A stretch of 32,932 nt of DNA from Burkholderiaceae bacterium (GTDB lineage Bacteria; Pseudomonadota; Gammaproteobacteria; Burkholderiales; Burkholderiaceae), in the NCBI GenBank assembly GCA_947450605.1, contig CANFWB010000020.1, positions 1 to 32,932 on the forward strand, in the 5' to 3' direction. A program made the translations under genes and the position numbers. Positions 15,976 through 25,448 of this stretch are shown piece by piece; position 1 is the first letter of the stretch, and each line of letters starts with the position of its first letter. Under the pieces are notes generated by a model. The model was not told the DNA's origin. It worked only from the letters and a program-made list of their open reading frames with translations, and did not search any database.

Positions 15976-16914
15976 CTAGTCAAGATTAACGAGGTAGTCT
16001 TGCTCAATCACTGCGGCTTTAGATTTAACCAAGGCTTGCGGTAACCACTCCTGAAAATCCTCAACGGTCATATTCAGTTGCTTGCGAATATTCTCCAGCA
16101 CCGGAGTCATAGCAATCCATTGCTGCACTGCTTTCATCTCCCTACCACGCCATTCCAAGAGCTTGTATTTGAGGAGCACCTTAGCGCCATGACGCGCATT
16201 GCGATCGGGGTCGCCTGAGAGATAATCGAGGCGAGACCTTGCAATCTCAATTGACTTTTTTACATTGGTAAAAGGTCTTCCATGCCCGGGAATCACCAAA
16301 GCCACCGGTATGCGCTCAATCAAATCCAAAGTCTGAGCAACCTCCTCAAAGCCGGCCTCACCCCAGAGCTCAGGGAAGATGACACCAAAACCTTCTTCCC
16401 AAAGCGCATCGGCTGAGATCAAGATTTGATGCTGCTCTTGATACAGCATGATGGAATGGTTGTCATGGCCTGGACCTGCAAGAATTTGCCAGTGATGACG
16501 ACCCAAGACAATTTCTTCGCCGGACACCAAGAGGCCTTGATGAGTAAAGCGTGGGCAATCTTGCCCCAGCTGTTGAAAACTAAGCAACGCTTCATCCCAA
16601 TGCTGAACTGCCATTGCTTCAGATGCTGGTATCCAGATCTCACAATCCAATTGCTTTGATAAGGCAGCATTGCCACCGCAATGATCTGAGTGCAAATGGG
16701 TATTCACTACCTTGATTAATTTAGATAAGTCATGCTGCTTTAGTGCATTCGAAACCAGATCAAGAGTGAGCTGCTGATGTGAGCAGTACCCAGTATCTAC
16801 CAGCGATACATCTTCATCGCCATAAAGAAAAATATTATTTGCGGATAACCATCCGCGCTCGAAGATATCAATTCCGGGCGGCAGAATATAGTTGCCAATC
16901 TGTTTTGCTGTCAT
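15976..16914 (-). CDS. Metallo-beta-lactamase fold hydrolase
   Basis: 312 residues. Metal ligands are visible: H73, H75, D77, H78 in VVNTHLHSDHCGGNAALSKQ, then His in AGPGHDNHSIML, Asp in ILISADALWEEGFGVIFPE, and His in VIPGHGRPF. A helical C-terminal region follows (ILEWRGREMKAVQQWIA-like), as in the broad MBL group including glyoxalase-II-like thioesterases. The substrate is not predictable. It is the last gene of the msrP-msrQ-lipocalin run; only one base separates it from the lipocalin stop. It converges on the barrel gene 9 bases away, with no clear terminator. Confidence 0.87.
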   Translation of the reverse strand: MTAKQIGNYILPPGIDIFERGWLSANNIFLYGDEDVSLVDTGYCSHQQLTLDLVSNALKQHDLSKLIKVVNTHLHSDHCGGNAALSKQLDCEIWIPASEAMAVQHWDEALLSFQQLGQDCPRFTHQGLLVSGEEIVLGRHHWQILAGPGHDNHSIMLYQEQHQILISADALWEEGFGVIFPELWGEAGFEEVAQTLDLIERIPVALVIPGHGRPFTNVKKSIEIARSRLDYLSGDPDRNARHGAKVLLKYKLLEWRGREMKAVQQWIAMTPVLENIRKQLNMTVEDFQEWLPQALVKSKAAVIEQDYLVNLD

Positions 16915-16915
16915 G

Positions 16916-17491
16916 CTAATTCTTTTGGGAAGTCAGCTCAAGCTTCCGAATATCGAACTGCTGCTGCTTCAAGCGCTGCAATAATTCTTCATAGACCCTG
17001 GGGTCTAACTGAGGAGTTCGTGATAGCACCCAGAGATATTCTCTCCTAGGATCACTTACCGCCGCTACCTGATACTGCGGATCTAAATCAATCACCCAAT
17101 AGTCACCCCAGACCAAGGGTAAGAATGAAAGCCACTCAGGAGCAAAGCGCACCTCCAGCCTGGGCGAATCTTTGGCGCCAATCTGGCGAGCCGCACCCTC
17201 TGCCTCGGAAGTCTCTCCACCCGCAGTTTTGCAAGTATTGAGCACTCGAAGATTGCCATCAGACTTAGCTGTATATACCGCCTTGGTATTGCCAACGCAT
17301 TTTTTCTGGAACCAATTCGGAAACTTGGCAATCTCATACCAAGTACCCAGGTAACGAGGAACATCCAATGCCACAATGGTCTTCACGCTTTGGTCTCCTT
17401 GCTGTGCATTCGCTTGGGACGCACCAATACCCATCAGCAACAAACTTAATACAGGCACTAGTAAGACACGGGGAAATAGATGCGGAGTCAT
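16916..17491 (-). CDS. blc: Secreted bacterial lipocalin, Blc-like
   Basis: 191 residues with a signal peptide (RVLLVPVLSLLLMGIGASQA, cleavage near NAQ). There is no lipobox cysteine, so unlike E. coli Blc it should be soluble in the periplasm. The lipocalin signature is DVPRYLGTWYEIAKFPNWFQ (G-x-W motif). The later strands WGDYWVIDLDPQYQVAAVSD and YLWVLSRTPQLDP are also clear. Bacterial lipocalins bind hydrophobic ligands such as lysophospholipids. Gap to msrQ is 12 bases. Being co-directional with the methionine sulfoxide reductase pair suggests an envelope oxidative-stress role (inference). Confidence 0.92.
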   Translation of the reverse strand: MTPHLFPRVLLVPVLSLLLMGIGASQANAQQGDQSVKTIVALDVPRYLGTWYEIAKFPNWFQKKCVGNTKAVYTAKSDGNLRVLNTCKTAGGETSEAEGAARQIGAKDSPRLEVRFAPEWLSFLPLVWGDYWVIDLDPQYQVAAVSDPRREYLWVLSRTPQLDPRVYEELLQRLKQQQFDIRKLELTSQKN

Positions 17492-17503
17492 TAGATAGGA
17501 GGT

Positions 17504-18091
17504 TTAAGTATGAGAGCGCTTGCTCAAGATCTTGCGTACATAGGGAATCCTACAACATAACAGCAGGAATAAGATCGCTGCATAAAGGCTCACGGTATCG
17601 AGATCATTTTTTCCTGCCTTATGCCACCAATAATGCAGGATTACAGTAGCAGCAATCAGATAAATAATGCGATGCAACTGTACCCAGCGACGCCCCAGCT
17701 TTTTCTGTGCCCAAGAGGTAGAAGTCAAAGCTAAAGGGGTCAGCAATACAAAACTGATAAAGCCCATCGTCATGAATGGTCGTTTCGCCACGTCTTTTAG
17801 CATGGCAACTAAATCAAAATCTTGATCCAACCAAAGCCAAATGCCAAAATGAATGCAAGCATAGAAAAAACTGAATAAGCCCAACATTCTGCGATACCGA
17901 ATCCAAGCAGTTGAATTAGTCATCAAACGCAGCGGCGTCATGGCCAATGTAAGACATAAAAAGACTAGCGCCCAAGTGCCGGTCGAGCGCGTAATGAACT
18001 CAATCGGGTTGGCACCCAAACCATCGCTTAGGCCCAGCCAAACCAAGCGATCTAGGGGCAAAAATGCCAGCAGAAAAATCAAGACCTTCAT
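17504..18091 (-). CDS. msrQ: Heme-binding membrane subunit of the MsrPQ methionine sulfoxide reductase
   Basis: 195 residues with about six membrane helices. The YedZ/MsrQ pattern is visible: LGANPIEFITRSTGTWALVF, CLTLAMTPLRLMTNSTAWIR, YRRMLGLFSFFYACIHFGIW and LGRRWVQLHRIIYLIAATVI followed by HYWWHKAG. The histidines in FYACIHF, QLHRI and ILHYWW are the expected heme ligands. It passes electrons from the quinone pool or flavin to periplasmic MsrP. I use the ATG at 18091; a TTG at 18100 would add three residues. It starts 22 bases after the msrP stop. Confidence 0.93.
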   Translation of the reverse strand: MKVLIFLLAFLPLDRLVWLGLSDGLGANPIEFITRSTGTWALVFLCLTLAMTPLRLMTNSTAWIRYRRMLGLFSFFYACIHFGIWLWLDQDFDLVAMLKDVAKRPFMTMGFISFVLLTPLALTSTSWAQKKLGRRWVQLHRIIYLIAATVILHYWWHKAGKNDLDTVSLYAAILFLLLCCRIPYVRKILSKRSHT

Positions 18092-18113
18092 CAAATTCAA
18101 TTGATCATCAGCA

Positions 18114-19076
18114 TCAATAGAATTTCTTCAGATCCATGCCGGAATACATACTTGCTACCTGATCCCCATAACCATTAAACATTTGTGTTTTGATTTTTGG
18201 TGCAAAAACACCTTTGGGATCGCCAATGCGACGCTCAGTTGCTTGACTCCAGCGCGGGTGATCCACCAAAGGATTCACGTTGGAATAAAAACCATACTCG
18301 CGCGCATCAAACTGACTCCAGCTCGTCTTTGGCATCTCCTCTGTTAGGCGAATTTTGACAATCGACTTTGCACTCTTAAAGCCGTATTTCCAAGGCACCA
18401 CAATCCGCACTGGAGCGCCATTTTGTTTTGGCAGCACCTCACCATATAGACCAAAGGTAAGTAGTGTCAACGGGTTCATTGCCTCGTCTAGACGCAGCCC
18501 TTCACGATAGGGCCACTCAATGATCTGACTCTTCAGGCCCGGCATTTGCTTGCGGTCAGCCAGGGAAATGAATTCAACAAATTTTGCCGAACCGAGGGGC
18601 TGCACATAATTCAACAATTTTGATAATGAATAGCCATCCCAAGGAATGACCATTGACCATCCTTCAACGCAGCGCATGCGATAGATACGCTCCTCCATCG
18701 GGGCGAGCTTAAGCAATGCATCAATATCCAAGGTTACCGGCTTTTTAACCAAGCCTTCAATCGTGACAGTCCACGGACGAGTTTGCAAACTCTCGGCATA
18801 AGCAGCTGGGTCAGCTTTATCTGTACCGAACTCATAGAAGTTGTTGTATCCCGTGACGTACTTATAGCTAGTCGACTCATCCTTCAGGATAAAGTTGGGA
18901 TTAGGGAGAGCAGGCAACTTTTGTGCATTACTAGCCAAGGCATCCCTGGAAAACCAGGGGGCAAGCGCCAAACCGAAGGCGCCAGCTGCAGCACTTTTAA
19001 TCAACTCACGACGAGCCTCAAAAATTTCCCGAGGGGTCACTTCATGAGACAGTTGCTTCTGATCATTTGAGCGCAT
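18114..19076 (-). CDS. msrP: Periplasmic molybdopterin methionine sulfoxide reductase, catalytic subunit
   Basis: 320 residues. A twin-arginine signal ([20 protein letters not shown]) sits after a charged N-terminus. The sulfite-oxidase-fold domain follows, with the molybdenum-ligand cysteine in [20 protein letters not shown] (C near residue 135), and [20 protein letters not shown]. It ends with the usual MsrP tail ([20 protein letters not shown]). It repairs oxidised methionines in envelope proteins. GGAG lies 10 bases before the ATG. It is the first gene of a four-gene run with msrQ, lipocalin and MBL hydrolase; the promoter should lie within 19077-19205. Confidence 0.95.
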   Translation of the reverse strand: MRSNDQKQLSHEVTPREIFEARRELIKSAAAGAFGLALAPWFSRDALASNAQKLPALPNPNFILKDESTSYKYVTGYNNFYEFGTDKADPAAYAESLQTRPWTVTIEGLVKKPVTLDIDALLKLAPMEERIYRMRCVEGWSMVIPWDGYSLSKLLNYVQPLGSAKFVEFISLADRKQMPGLKSQIIEWPYREGLRLDEAMNPLTLLTFGLYGEVLPKQNGAPVRIVVPWKYGFKSAKSIVKIRLTEEMPKTSWSQFDAREYGFYSNVNPLVDHPRWSQATERRIGDPKGVFAPKIKTQMFNGYGDQVASMYSGMDLKKFY

Positions 19077-19205
19077 ATCAAGGTCTCCGAGATGGATTTA
19101 AGCCAATACTGCGATTACAGGCCATTTTCCTACGCTTGCTGATTTATTGCTGAGCAGCTCACTTTATCGAGAAAAAACAGCACCTAGAGCAGAAACTGAA
19201 TAAGA

Positions 19206-19235
19206 AAAAAGGCAAACCATTTGGCTTGCCTTTTT
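19206..19235 (-). terminator. Intrinsic terminator after the isocitrate dehydrogenase gene
   Basis: AAAAAGGCAA (19206-19215) pairs with TTGCCTTTTT (19226-19235); the loop has further CCA/TGG pairing. It lies about 35 bases beyond the isocitrate dehydrogenase stop and upstream of msrP. The stem has T-tracts on both strands. Confidence 0.8.
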
Positions 19236-19269
19236 GTACAACTAACTTAGCTTACTTCAACAGTAATAC

Positions 19270-21507
19270 TTAAGCAGCCTTAGCAGCCTTCAAGATTTCA
19301 TTGAGGGTTACGCTTGGACGCATGACTGCTTTGCACTTCTCTGGATCAGCCGCAAAGTAGCCGCCGATATCTGCTGGCTTACCTTGCACCGCTTTAAGCT
19401 CTGCAATAATTTTTTGCTCGTTATCCGTCAAAGCCTTAGCAATCGGAGCAAAGTGGGCTTGCAGCTCTTTATCTTCAGTTTGTGCAGCTAGAGCCTGAGC
19501 CCAGTACATGGCTAAGTAAAACTGGCTGCCACGGTTATCCAATTCGCCAGTACGTGGTGATGGTGACTTATTGTTATCCAATAATGTGCCGGTAGCCTCA
19601 TCTAGAGTGCGAGCCAAGATCTTCACTGCTGGATTACCGGTTTTATCACCGATGTCCTCTAAAGAAACTGCCAAGGCCAAGAACTCACCCAAAGAATCCC
19701 AACGCAAATGGTTCTCTTCGACTAATTGTTGAACGTGCTTAGGAGCAGAGCCGCCAGCACCCGTTTCGAAGAGGCCGCCGCCAGCCATTAAGGGGACGAT
19801 AGATAACATCTTTGCACTGGTACCTAATTCCATAATTGGGAATAAGTCAGTAAGGTAGTCGCGCAAAATATTACCAGTCACCGAGATCGTATCTTTGCCA
19901 CGAATGACGCGTTCCAATGTGAAACGCATTGCACGAGTCTGGGACATGATCTGAATATCCACACCATTTAAGTCGTAGTCTTTCAAATAGGTTTGAACCT
20001 TCTTGATCAACTCCGCTTCGTGTGGACGGTACTCATCCAACCAGAACACTGCCGGAGTCTGAGAAAGGCGTGCGCGATTCACTGCCAACTTCACCCAGTC
20101 ACGAATTGGTGCATCTTTAACTTGGCACATGCGCCAAATATCACCTTCTTCGACATTCTGCTCTAGCAATACCGTGCCATCATCAGCAACAATCCGGGCT
20201 ACACCCGCTTCAGCAATCTCAAAAGTCTTGTCATGTGAACCATACTCTTCAGCCTGCTGAGCCATCAAGCCCACGTTGGGTACAGTACCCATCGTTGTAG
20301 GGTCAAAGTTACCGTGAGTCTTGCAAAAGTTAATCATCTCTTGATAAATACGAGCGAAGGTGCTTTCTGGAATGACTGCCTTGGTGTCATGCAAACGTCC
20401 GTCAGCACCCCACATCTTGCCGCCTACACGAATCATCGCCGGCATCGATGCATCCACAATCACATCGCTTGGTGAGTGGAGGTTAGTAATACCCTTAGCA
20501 GAGTCCACCATCGCTAATGCGGGACGGTGCTCATGGCAAGCGTGCAAATCTTGAATGATTTCTTCACGCTTGGATTCAGGCAAGGTTTGGATCTTGTCGT
20601 ACAAGCTGCTCATACCATTGTTGGCATTCACGCCCAACTCTTCAAACAACTTAGCATGCTTTTCAAAGGCATCTTTGTAGAAAATCTTTACCGCATGACC
20701 AAACACAATCGGGTGTGACACCTTCATCATGGTTGCTTTCACGTGCAGTGAGAGCATCATGCCAGTCTTGTAAGCATCTTCGATTTCTTTCTCGTAGAAC
20801 TCGCAGAGTGCTTTTTTGCTCATGTACATGCTGTCAATAATTTCGCCAGCAAGTAAAGAGACCTTTGGCTTTAGGACAATGGTCTTGCCGCTTTTAGTAA
20901 CCAGATCCATCTTGACATCGCATGCCTTAGTCAAAGTGATTGACTTTTCACCAGCGTAGAAATCGCCCCCATGCATATGGGAGACGTGTGTACGGGAAGC
21001 TTGACTCCACTCACCCATAGAATGGGGGTTCTTGCGGGCATAACGTTTTACAGCATTGGGTGCGCGACGATCAGAGTTACCTTCACGCAACACTGGGTTT
21101 ACTGCGCTACCCAAACATTTGGAGTAACGAGTGCGAATGGCTTTTTCAGCATCGTTTTTAGGATCATCCGGAAAATCAGGAATGCTGTAACCCTTGGCTT
21201 GCAATTCTTTAATGGCGGCGAGCAACTGAGGTACCGAAGCACTAATGTTGGGTAATTTAATGATATTGGTGTCCGGCAACAAAGTCATGCGACCTAACTC
21301 AGCCAAATTATCAGGAACCTTCTGTTCAGCGCTTAAGCAATCAGAGAACTCTGACAAGATACGTGCCGCAACAGAAATGTCGCTAGTCACAATCTGCACT
21401 CCAGCGGGTGCTGTAAAGGTGCGAATGATGGGCAAAAATGCACAGGTCGCCAATGATGGCGCTTCATCTGTCAGCGTGTAAATGATCTTTGATTTCTCTG
21501 AAGCCAT
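19270..21507 (-). CDS. icd: NADP-dependent isocitrate dehydrogenase, monomeric type
   Basis: 745 residues, the size of the single-chain isocitrate dehydrogenase (IDH-II) rather than the ~420-residue dimeric enzyme. Clear stretches include [20 protein letters not shown] at the start, [77 protein letters not shown] and [20 protein letters not shown]. It oxidatively decarboxylates isocitrate to 2-oxoglutarate with NADP. I start at the ATG at 21507 ([12 protein letters not shown]), preceded by GAGGA at 7 bases; the longer frame to 21579 has no such site. Single-gene transcript, divergent from the MFS gene. Confidence 0.97.
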   Translation of the reverse strand: MASEKSKIIYTLTDEAPSLATCAFLPIIRTFTAPAGVQIVTSDISVAARILSEFSDCLSAEQKVPDNLAELGRMTLLPDTNIIKLPNISASVPQLLAAIKELQAKGYSIPDFPDDPKNDAEKAIRTRYSKCLGSAVNPVLREGNSDRRAPNAVKRYARKNPHSMGEWSQASRTHVSHMHGGDFYAGEKSITLTKACDVKMDLVTKSGKTIVLKPKVSLLAGEIIDSMYMSKKALCEFYEKEIEDAYKTGMMLSLHVKATMMKVSHPIVFGHAVKIFYKDAFEKHAKLFEELGVNANNGMSSLYDKIQTLPESKREEIIQDLHACHEHRPALAMVDSAKGITNLHSPSDVIVDASMPAMIRVGGKMWGADGRLHDTKAVIPESTFARIYQEMINFCKTHGNFDPTTMGTVPNVGLMAQQAEEYGSHDKTFEIAEAGVARIVADDGTVLLEQNVEEGDIWRMCQVKDAPIRDWVKLAVNRARLSQTPAVFWLDEYRPHEAELIKKVQTYLKDYDLNGVDIQIMSQTRAMRFTLERVIRGKDTISVTGNILRDYLTDLFPIMELGTSAKMLSIVPLMAGGGLFETGAGGSAPKHVQQLVEENHLRWDSLGEFLALAVSLEDIGDKTGNPAVKILARTLDEATGTLLDNNKSPSPRTGELDNRGSQFYLAMYWAQALAAQTEDKELQAHFAPIAKALTDNEQKIIAELKAVQGKPADIGGYFAADPEKCKAVMRPSVTLNEILKAAKAA

Positions 21508-21631
21508 TGATGTTTCCTCGATATTGATAAATATTAGGGCTCGGTCTATACCGAGTCTCTCTCGCTTTCCGCACGCCACACTTCAGGCGCTTTTGACTGT
21601 CTTTTGTGTAATTTCACGCACTGGACCGAGA

Positions 21632-21660
21632 TATCTATTTTAAATCATCGACCCTGTCAA
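21632..21660 (-). promoter_or_regulatory. Candidate promoter of the isocitrate dehydrogenase gene
   Basis: On the minus strand TTGACA (21655-21660) is followed after exactly 17 bases by TAGATA (21632-21637). The -35 is a perfect sigma-70 hexamer, while the -10 is only a partial match. The leader to the ATG at 21507 would be about 115-120 bases and contains a small hairpin (CTCGGT 21540-21545, ACCGAG 21550-21555). Confidence 0.4.
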
Positions 21661-21757
21661 TTTGAGGGGATTTAGGCACCAAAGTGGCCGAAGTGGGGCA
21701 ATTTAAGGGATTCCACCAAGCTAACCCCCTCCCCAGTTAAGCCGTAAACTGCAATAC

Positions 21758-22951
21758 ATGATCAACAAGCACCCCCTACTTAACAAGAATCTCGTACTAC
21801 TAATCCTCTGTCAGGGCCTTTTTCTGACCAATAACGTCACTTTTATAGCGATTAATGGCTTGGTTGGCCTCAGCCTAAGCCCAGTGGCCTGGATGGCCAC
21901 ATTGCCTGTGATGGGCTATGTCGTGGGCGCCGCCTTTTCTACCTCGATTGTTGCCAAAACCCAAAATTACTTTGGCCGCAAGATTTCTTTCCAGCTCGGC
22001 CTCTTAGTAGCAGTCTTTTCAGCCCTGCTCTGCGCCTATGCCGCTAGCTCTAAAAACTTCTGGCTCCTAGTGATGGGAACCTTTATCGCCGGCTATTACA
22101 GTGCCAATGGACAACTCTATCGATTTGCCGCTGCTGAGCTAACGGTTGCCAGTCAAAGGGATAAAGCCGTCTCATGGGTATTGGCGGGCGGGCTTCTCGG
22201 TGCAGTCATTGGACCCAACCTCGCCTCTTGGACTAGAGATCTATTTGATACCGCTTTTTTGGGCGCCTACCTCGCTCTCTCAGTAGCCGGCATCATCGGC
22301 ATCATCGTGATGCAATGTATCCACTTTCCAGAAGAATTCAAAACCCAACACGCTCTCTCGGCTGGCAGAGATCTCACAACAATATTGAAGCAACCCATCT
22401 TTATGGTTGCGGTGATCGGCGCCTCTTTAGGCTACGGCGTCATGAACCTACTGATGGCCGGCACCCCACTCGCCATGCAAATCTGCGGCCTACCATTTTC
22501 TGATACCGCACTGGTATTGGAGTGGCATGTAATTGGTATGTTCGCACCCGGATTTTTCACGGGTTCATTGATTCAGCGCTTTGGGGCGCTCAAGATTATG
22601 GGCGTTGGCGTTCTTTTAAATACCCTCTGTATTGCGATAGCCTTAACGGGCGTCGACTTTAATCAATTCCTCGTTGCGCTCTTTTTGTTGGGTGTGGGCT
22701 GGAACTTCTTATTTACCGGCTCTACCTCATTAGCAATGACAGCCTACCGACCAGAAGAGCGAGATAAAGCGCAAGCGGCAATTAATTTCTTTGTCTTTGG
22801 CACCATGGCCTTTACTTCATTTGGGTCTGGAGCACTGATTACTTCTCAAGGCTGGAATATTCTCAATCTAGGATCGCTACTTCCCGTTGCTATCACAGCG
22901 GGCGCCCTGCTTTGGCTTAGCGCGCAAAGAAACAAATCTCCGAAGGTTTAA
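21758..22951 (+). CDS. Major facilitator superfamily transporter
   Basis: 397 residues with twelve predicted membrane helices, starting LLNKNLVLLILCQGLFLTNN. The loop 2-3 motif appears as SIVAKTQNYFGRKISFQLGL (FGRK). Helix 5 carries VLAGGLLGAVIGPNLASWTR (G-x-x-x-G-P antiporter-like motif). The second half shows HVIGMFAPGFFTGSLIQRFG, AYRPEERDKAQAAINFFVFG and a C-terminal helix. The arrangement resembles the YnfM/drug-type or uncharacterised MFS proteins; the substrate cannot be told. It converges on the DUF6352 gene with a 4-base overlap of the stop codons. Confidence 0.9.
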   Translation: MINKHPLLNKNLVLLILCQGLFLTNNVTFIAINGLVGLSLSPVAWMATLPVMGYVVGAAFSTSIVAKTQNYFGRKISFQLGLLVAVFSALLCAYAASSKNFWLLVMGTFIAGYYSANGQLYRFAAAELTVASQRDKAVSWVLAGGLLGAVIGPNLASWTRDLFDTAFLGAYLALSVAGIIGIIVMQCIHFPEEFKTQHALSAGRDLTTILKQPIFMVAVIGASLGYGVMNLLMAGTPLAMQICGLPFSDTALVLEWHVIGMFAPGFFTGSLIQRFGALKIMGVGVLLNTLCIAIALTGVDFNQFLVALFLLGVGWNFLFTGSTSLAMTAYRPEERDKAQAAINFFVFGTMAFTSFGSGALITSQGWNILNLGSLLPVAITAGALLWLSAQRNKSPKV

Positions 22952-23964
22952 GACGCTTTAGCCAAAGGTAGATTAAATAAGAGGTTTTGCGGTTTGAGTT
23001 TGAGTTGCTTCTCATCATTCATCGCGATACCCATATACACAGGCTTTCCATGCTGGGCTTGAGTAACCGCAGCCTCATCGACAAAGTCTAGGCGGAACAA
23101 GCAAATGATTTTCTCTAATTCTTCCGCGTCTACCGCCTCTTTGTTGTAAAGCTTATTCAAAATGTCACTCGCTGCTGCGTCAAGACCAACATGCCAAGAC
23201 CATTTAGGATCCGTAATTTGTTGCATTGGAGTAATGCGCACCTGTGCACCTAAAAAATGCTGCACCCACCTCTCCAGCACACGACAAAAATGATTTATCG
23301 GGGGCTGGCCAAAGTTCAGCTGAACTGCAAAATCATGATCTTCGTTCTTATCCCAATATAGATCCGCATTCTCCTCGTGCAAAACATCCAAATCAATCGA
23401 GCGCATCGACATCGAATTGCCTTTGAGTAGATCCATGATGTTGCCAGTTTCACCTGCCTGCCCATTTTTCGTAACCACCTCATCATCCGCGCCCATCACC
23501 ACACCATCCTCAATGACGCTAATTTTTTGAACCCTAAAGAAGAGCTCGCCCATACGAGCATCTAGCGGATGGCAAGCCTCGCCCAAAATATGTCTGATGA
23601 AGATTTGGGCAAGCTGAGCGATAAATAAAGGGGGTACATCCACACCATCACCTTTAAATAAGCTCATATAGAAGTTTTCTAAAGAACTGGCAGCCAACAA
23701 CTTGGCTCGATACCTCAGCCAGACTTGATAATTCACCTGAATATCCGGATCCGCCATCGCGCTAATCTCCTCATCAGCAATCACGGCACGAGGATTCTGG
23801 CTTAAGCGCTGGTGCAAGGCCCGCTCAATTTCACACGATTCAGGAACGAGGTTTAACTCAGGACGCAATAAATAGGTGCGCAGAAATTCGTCAGTTACCA
23901 GCAATTGATTATCCGCACCCACCGCCAGGGTTTTATAAACAGAATGGGGCCAGAAGTTTGTCAT
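22948..23964 (-). CDS. DUF6352 family protein
   Basis: 338 residues, soluble, no signal peptide. From memory the start TNFWPHSVYKTLAVGADNQL, LLVTDEFLRTYLLRPELNLV, PESCEIERALHQRL and AVIADEEISAMADPDIQVNY match the conserved beginning of DUF6352, found in beta- and alphaproteobacteria. Further visible stretches are ILGEACHPLDARMGELFFRV and DLYWDKNEDHDFAVQLNFGQ. Function unknown. I use the ATG at 23964 (MTNFWPHS), since the family starts there; the frame runs on to 23982. Divergent from the FKBP gene, 75 bases between starts. Confidence 0.75.
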   Translation of the reverse strand: MTNFWPHSVYKTLAVGADNQLLVTDEFLRTYLLRPELNLVPESCEIERALHQRLSQNPRAVIADEEISAMADPDIQVNYQVWLRYRAKLLAASSLENFYMSLFKGDGVDVPPLFIAQLAQIFIRHILGEACHPLDARMGELFFRVQKISVIEDGVVMGADDEVVTKNGQAGETGNIMDLLKGNSMSMRSIDLDVLHEENADLYWDKNEDHDFAVQLNFGQPPINHFCRVLERWVQHFLGAQVRITPMQQITDPKWSWHVGLDAAASDILNKLYNKEAVDAEELEKIICLFRLDFVDEAAVTQAQHGKPVYMGIAMNDEKQLKLKPQNLLFNLPLAKAS

Positions 23965-24039
23965 GTGGGTTTGCTCGAACAAAAAGATAAAGCTCAGAAT
24001 ATACTAGCCCTTCAATTTAAGCCAAAGAGGAAGATAAAC

Positions 24040-24387
24040 GTGAGTGAACTCAAAAAAATAGATACCGTTGTAGGTGATGGCGCAGAAGCAACTGCCGGCA
24101 ATCATGTGGATGTGCACTACACAGGCTGGTTATATGACGAGAAGGCGGCTGATCATAAGGGCCAGAAATTCGATAGCTCGCTTGACCGCGGCCAACTGTT
24201 TAGCTTTCCCTTGGGTGCCGGCCATGTAATTAAGGGTTGGGATCAGGGTGTTCAGGGCATGAAAATTGGCGGCAAACGTACCCTCATCATCCCTTCTGAA
24301 ATGGGCTATGGCGCACGCGGTGCTGGCGGTGTGATTCCTCCCAATGCAACCCTAGTATTTGATGTCGAGTTACACGGAGTCAATTAA
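24040..24387 (+). CDS. FKBP-type peptidyl-prolyl cis-trans isomerase
   Basis: 115 residues, the size of a single cytoplasmic FKBP domain. Seen: NHVDVHYTGWLYDEKAADHK, GQKFDSSLDRGQLFSFPLGA, GHVIKGWDQGVQGMKIGGKR, TLIIPSEMGYGARGAGGVIP and PNATLVFDVELHGVN, which contain the full set of pocket residues (Y, F, D, W, Y, F). The open frame extends upstream to 23905, but the start is the GTG at 24040, preceded by AGAGGAAG. That removes a 45-residue upstream stretch with no FKBP likeness. A strong terminator follows. Confidence 0.95.
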   Translation: MSELKKIDTVVGDGAEATAGNHVDVHYTGWLYDEKAADHKGQKFDSSLDRGQLFSFPLGAGHVIKGWDQGVQGMKIGGKRTLIIPSEMGYGARGAGGVIPPNATLVFDVELHGVN

Positions 24388-24417
24388 TTTTGTAGATAGC
24401 AAGACTCAAAAAGTACT

Positions 24418-24447
24418 AAGGCCACTCAATGAGTGGCCTTTATTTTT
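24418..24447 (+). terminator. Intrinsic terminator of the FKBP gene
   Basis: AAGGCCACTC (24418-24427) pairs perfectly with GAGTGGCCTT (24431-24440) around a three-base loop, followed by TATTTTT. It lies 31 bases after the FKBP stop. Confidence 0.88.
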
Positions 24448-24464
24448 CAAAGAAAGTGTAGAAA

Positions 24465-25448
24465 TTAAGAGCGCAAGTCTTTACCAAGTAAAGTGAGCTT
24501 GCTTGGGCTTGTCGGTTGACATAAACCAATCAAACGATTTCTTTCGGCCATAACCTTGTCGGCATAACCGCCGTCGTTCTCTGCATTTGCAGCGCCAACA
24601 TAGTATTTCAAACCATTGCGTAATGAACCTGTTGTAGCAATTAAATACTTCAAGATATAAGCACCCACCCGAATATTGACTTCAGGCTTTACTGCGTCCG
24701 TTGCACCACCATAGAGAGCGTACTTATCTTTATGAATGGCTGTCATCACCTGCATTAAGCCCTCTGCGCCAGCTTCACTCTTGGTCAACGGATTAAAGTT
24801 TGACTCAACTGAGATCACTGCAAGCAAGAGGACGGGGTCGATATTGACTTCTTTTGCAATCAACACGGTATTGGAAACGTACTCCTCGATCTTGGCGCGA
24901 TCAAGCTTGTACTTCTTTTCAAAGAAGTCAGCGACCGCACGTTGATTTTGAATGGAGACCATCAACCTTGAATCCAGGGCCTGAGGGTCAATTTTTGAGC
25001 TTGGGATACGATCAGATAGATGCGAAATCGGCTTTACCTGCGCATGGGCTACTGATGGCATCAGAAGGGCAACTGTTTGTCGCTTAGCACTCATCAGGCC
25101 GCTTCCAGAGGTAGCTGAGGCCTTGCTATAGATGACATTAGCAATCCCATTGTCAGAGATCGCCTTTGGGGCCTCTTCTTGGTATTGATCGAGCATTCCA
25201 AAGCCGTTTTGCCAAACGATGTGCCGAGCTTCATCGGGAACTAGGATGCGGGCCAAATCAAATGCACCTGCTTGTGTGCCATTGCCCGAGAGCCAGAGCC
25301 CTACGATCATGAACACACTGACAATCAGCAAACCATTCATCACCCGATACACAGGCGAAAGGACATGAGACAACAACTCTTTAGCACTAGCCATTACTGG
25401 CTGCACTAGTCGCCTATCACTCGAATTTGTATAAAAACATTTAATCAT
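24465..25448 (-). CDS. Membrane-anchored lytic transglycosylase (SLT domain)
   Basis: 327 residues. One membrane helix lies at about 39-54 (GLLIVSVFMIVGLWLS), then a periplasmic linker, then the SLT domain from about 195. The catalytic glutamate is E215 in AVISVESNFNPLTKSEAGAE, followed by GLMQVMTAIHKDKYALYGGA and NIRVGAYILKYLIATTGSLR. The enzyme cleaves peptidoglycan, leaving anhydromuramyl ends. The start is uncertain: the ATG at 25394 (MASAKELLSHVLS) may be the real one; neither has a clear Shine-Dalgarno. Near the C-terminus YYVGAANAENDGGYADKVMA fits the SLT fold. Confidence 0.88.
   Translation of the reverse strand: MIKCFYTNSSDRRLVQPVMASAKELLSHVLSPVYRVMNGLLIVSVFMIVGLWLSGNGTQAGAFDLARILVPDEARHIVWQNGFGMLDQYQEEAPKAISDNGIANVIYSKASATSGSGLMSAKRQTVALLMPSVAHAQVKPISHLSDRIPSSKIDPQALDSRLMVSIQNQRAVADFFEKKYKLDRAKIEEYVSNTVLIAKEVNIDPVLLLAVISVESNFNPLTKSEAGAEGLMQVMTAIHKDKYALYGGATDAVKPEVNIRVGAYILKYLIATTGSLRNGLKYYVGAANAENDGGYADKVMAERNRLIGLCQPTSPSKLTLLGKDLRS

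Noticed and set aside
21508..21579. N-terminal extension of the isocitrate dehydrogenase frame
   Set aside because: The ATG at 21507 has a good Shine-Dalgarno and begins the conserved family sequence.
23905..24039. N-terminal extension of the FKBP frame
   Set aside because: It overlaps the divergent DUF6352 start and lacks FKBP likeness; the GTG at 24040 has a proper ribosome binding site and gives the standard length.
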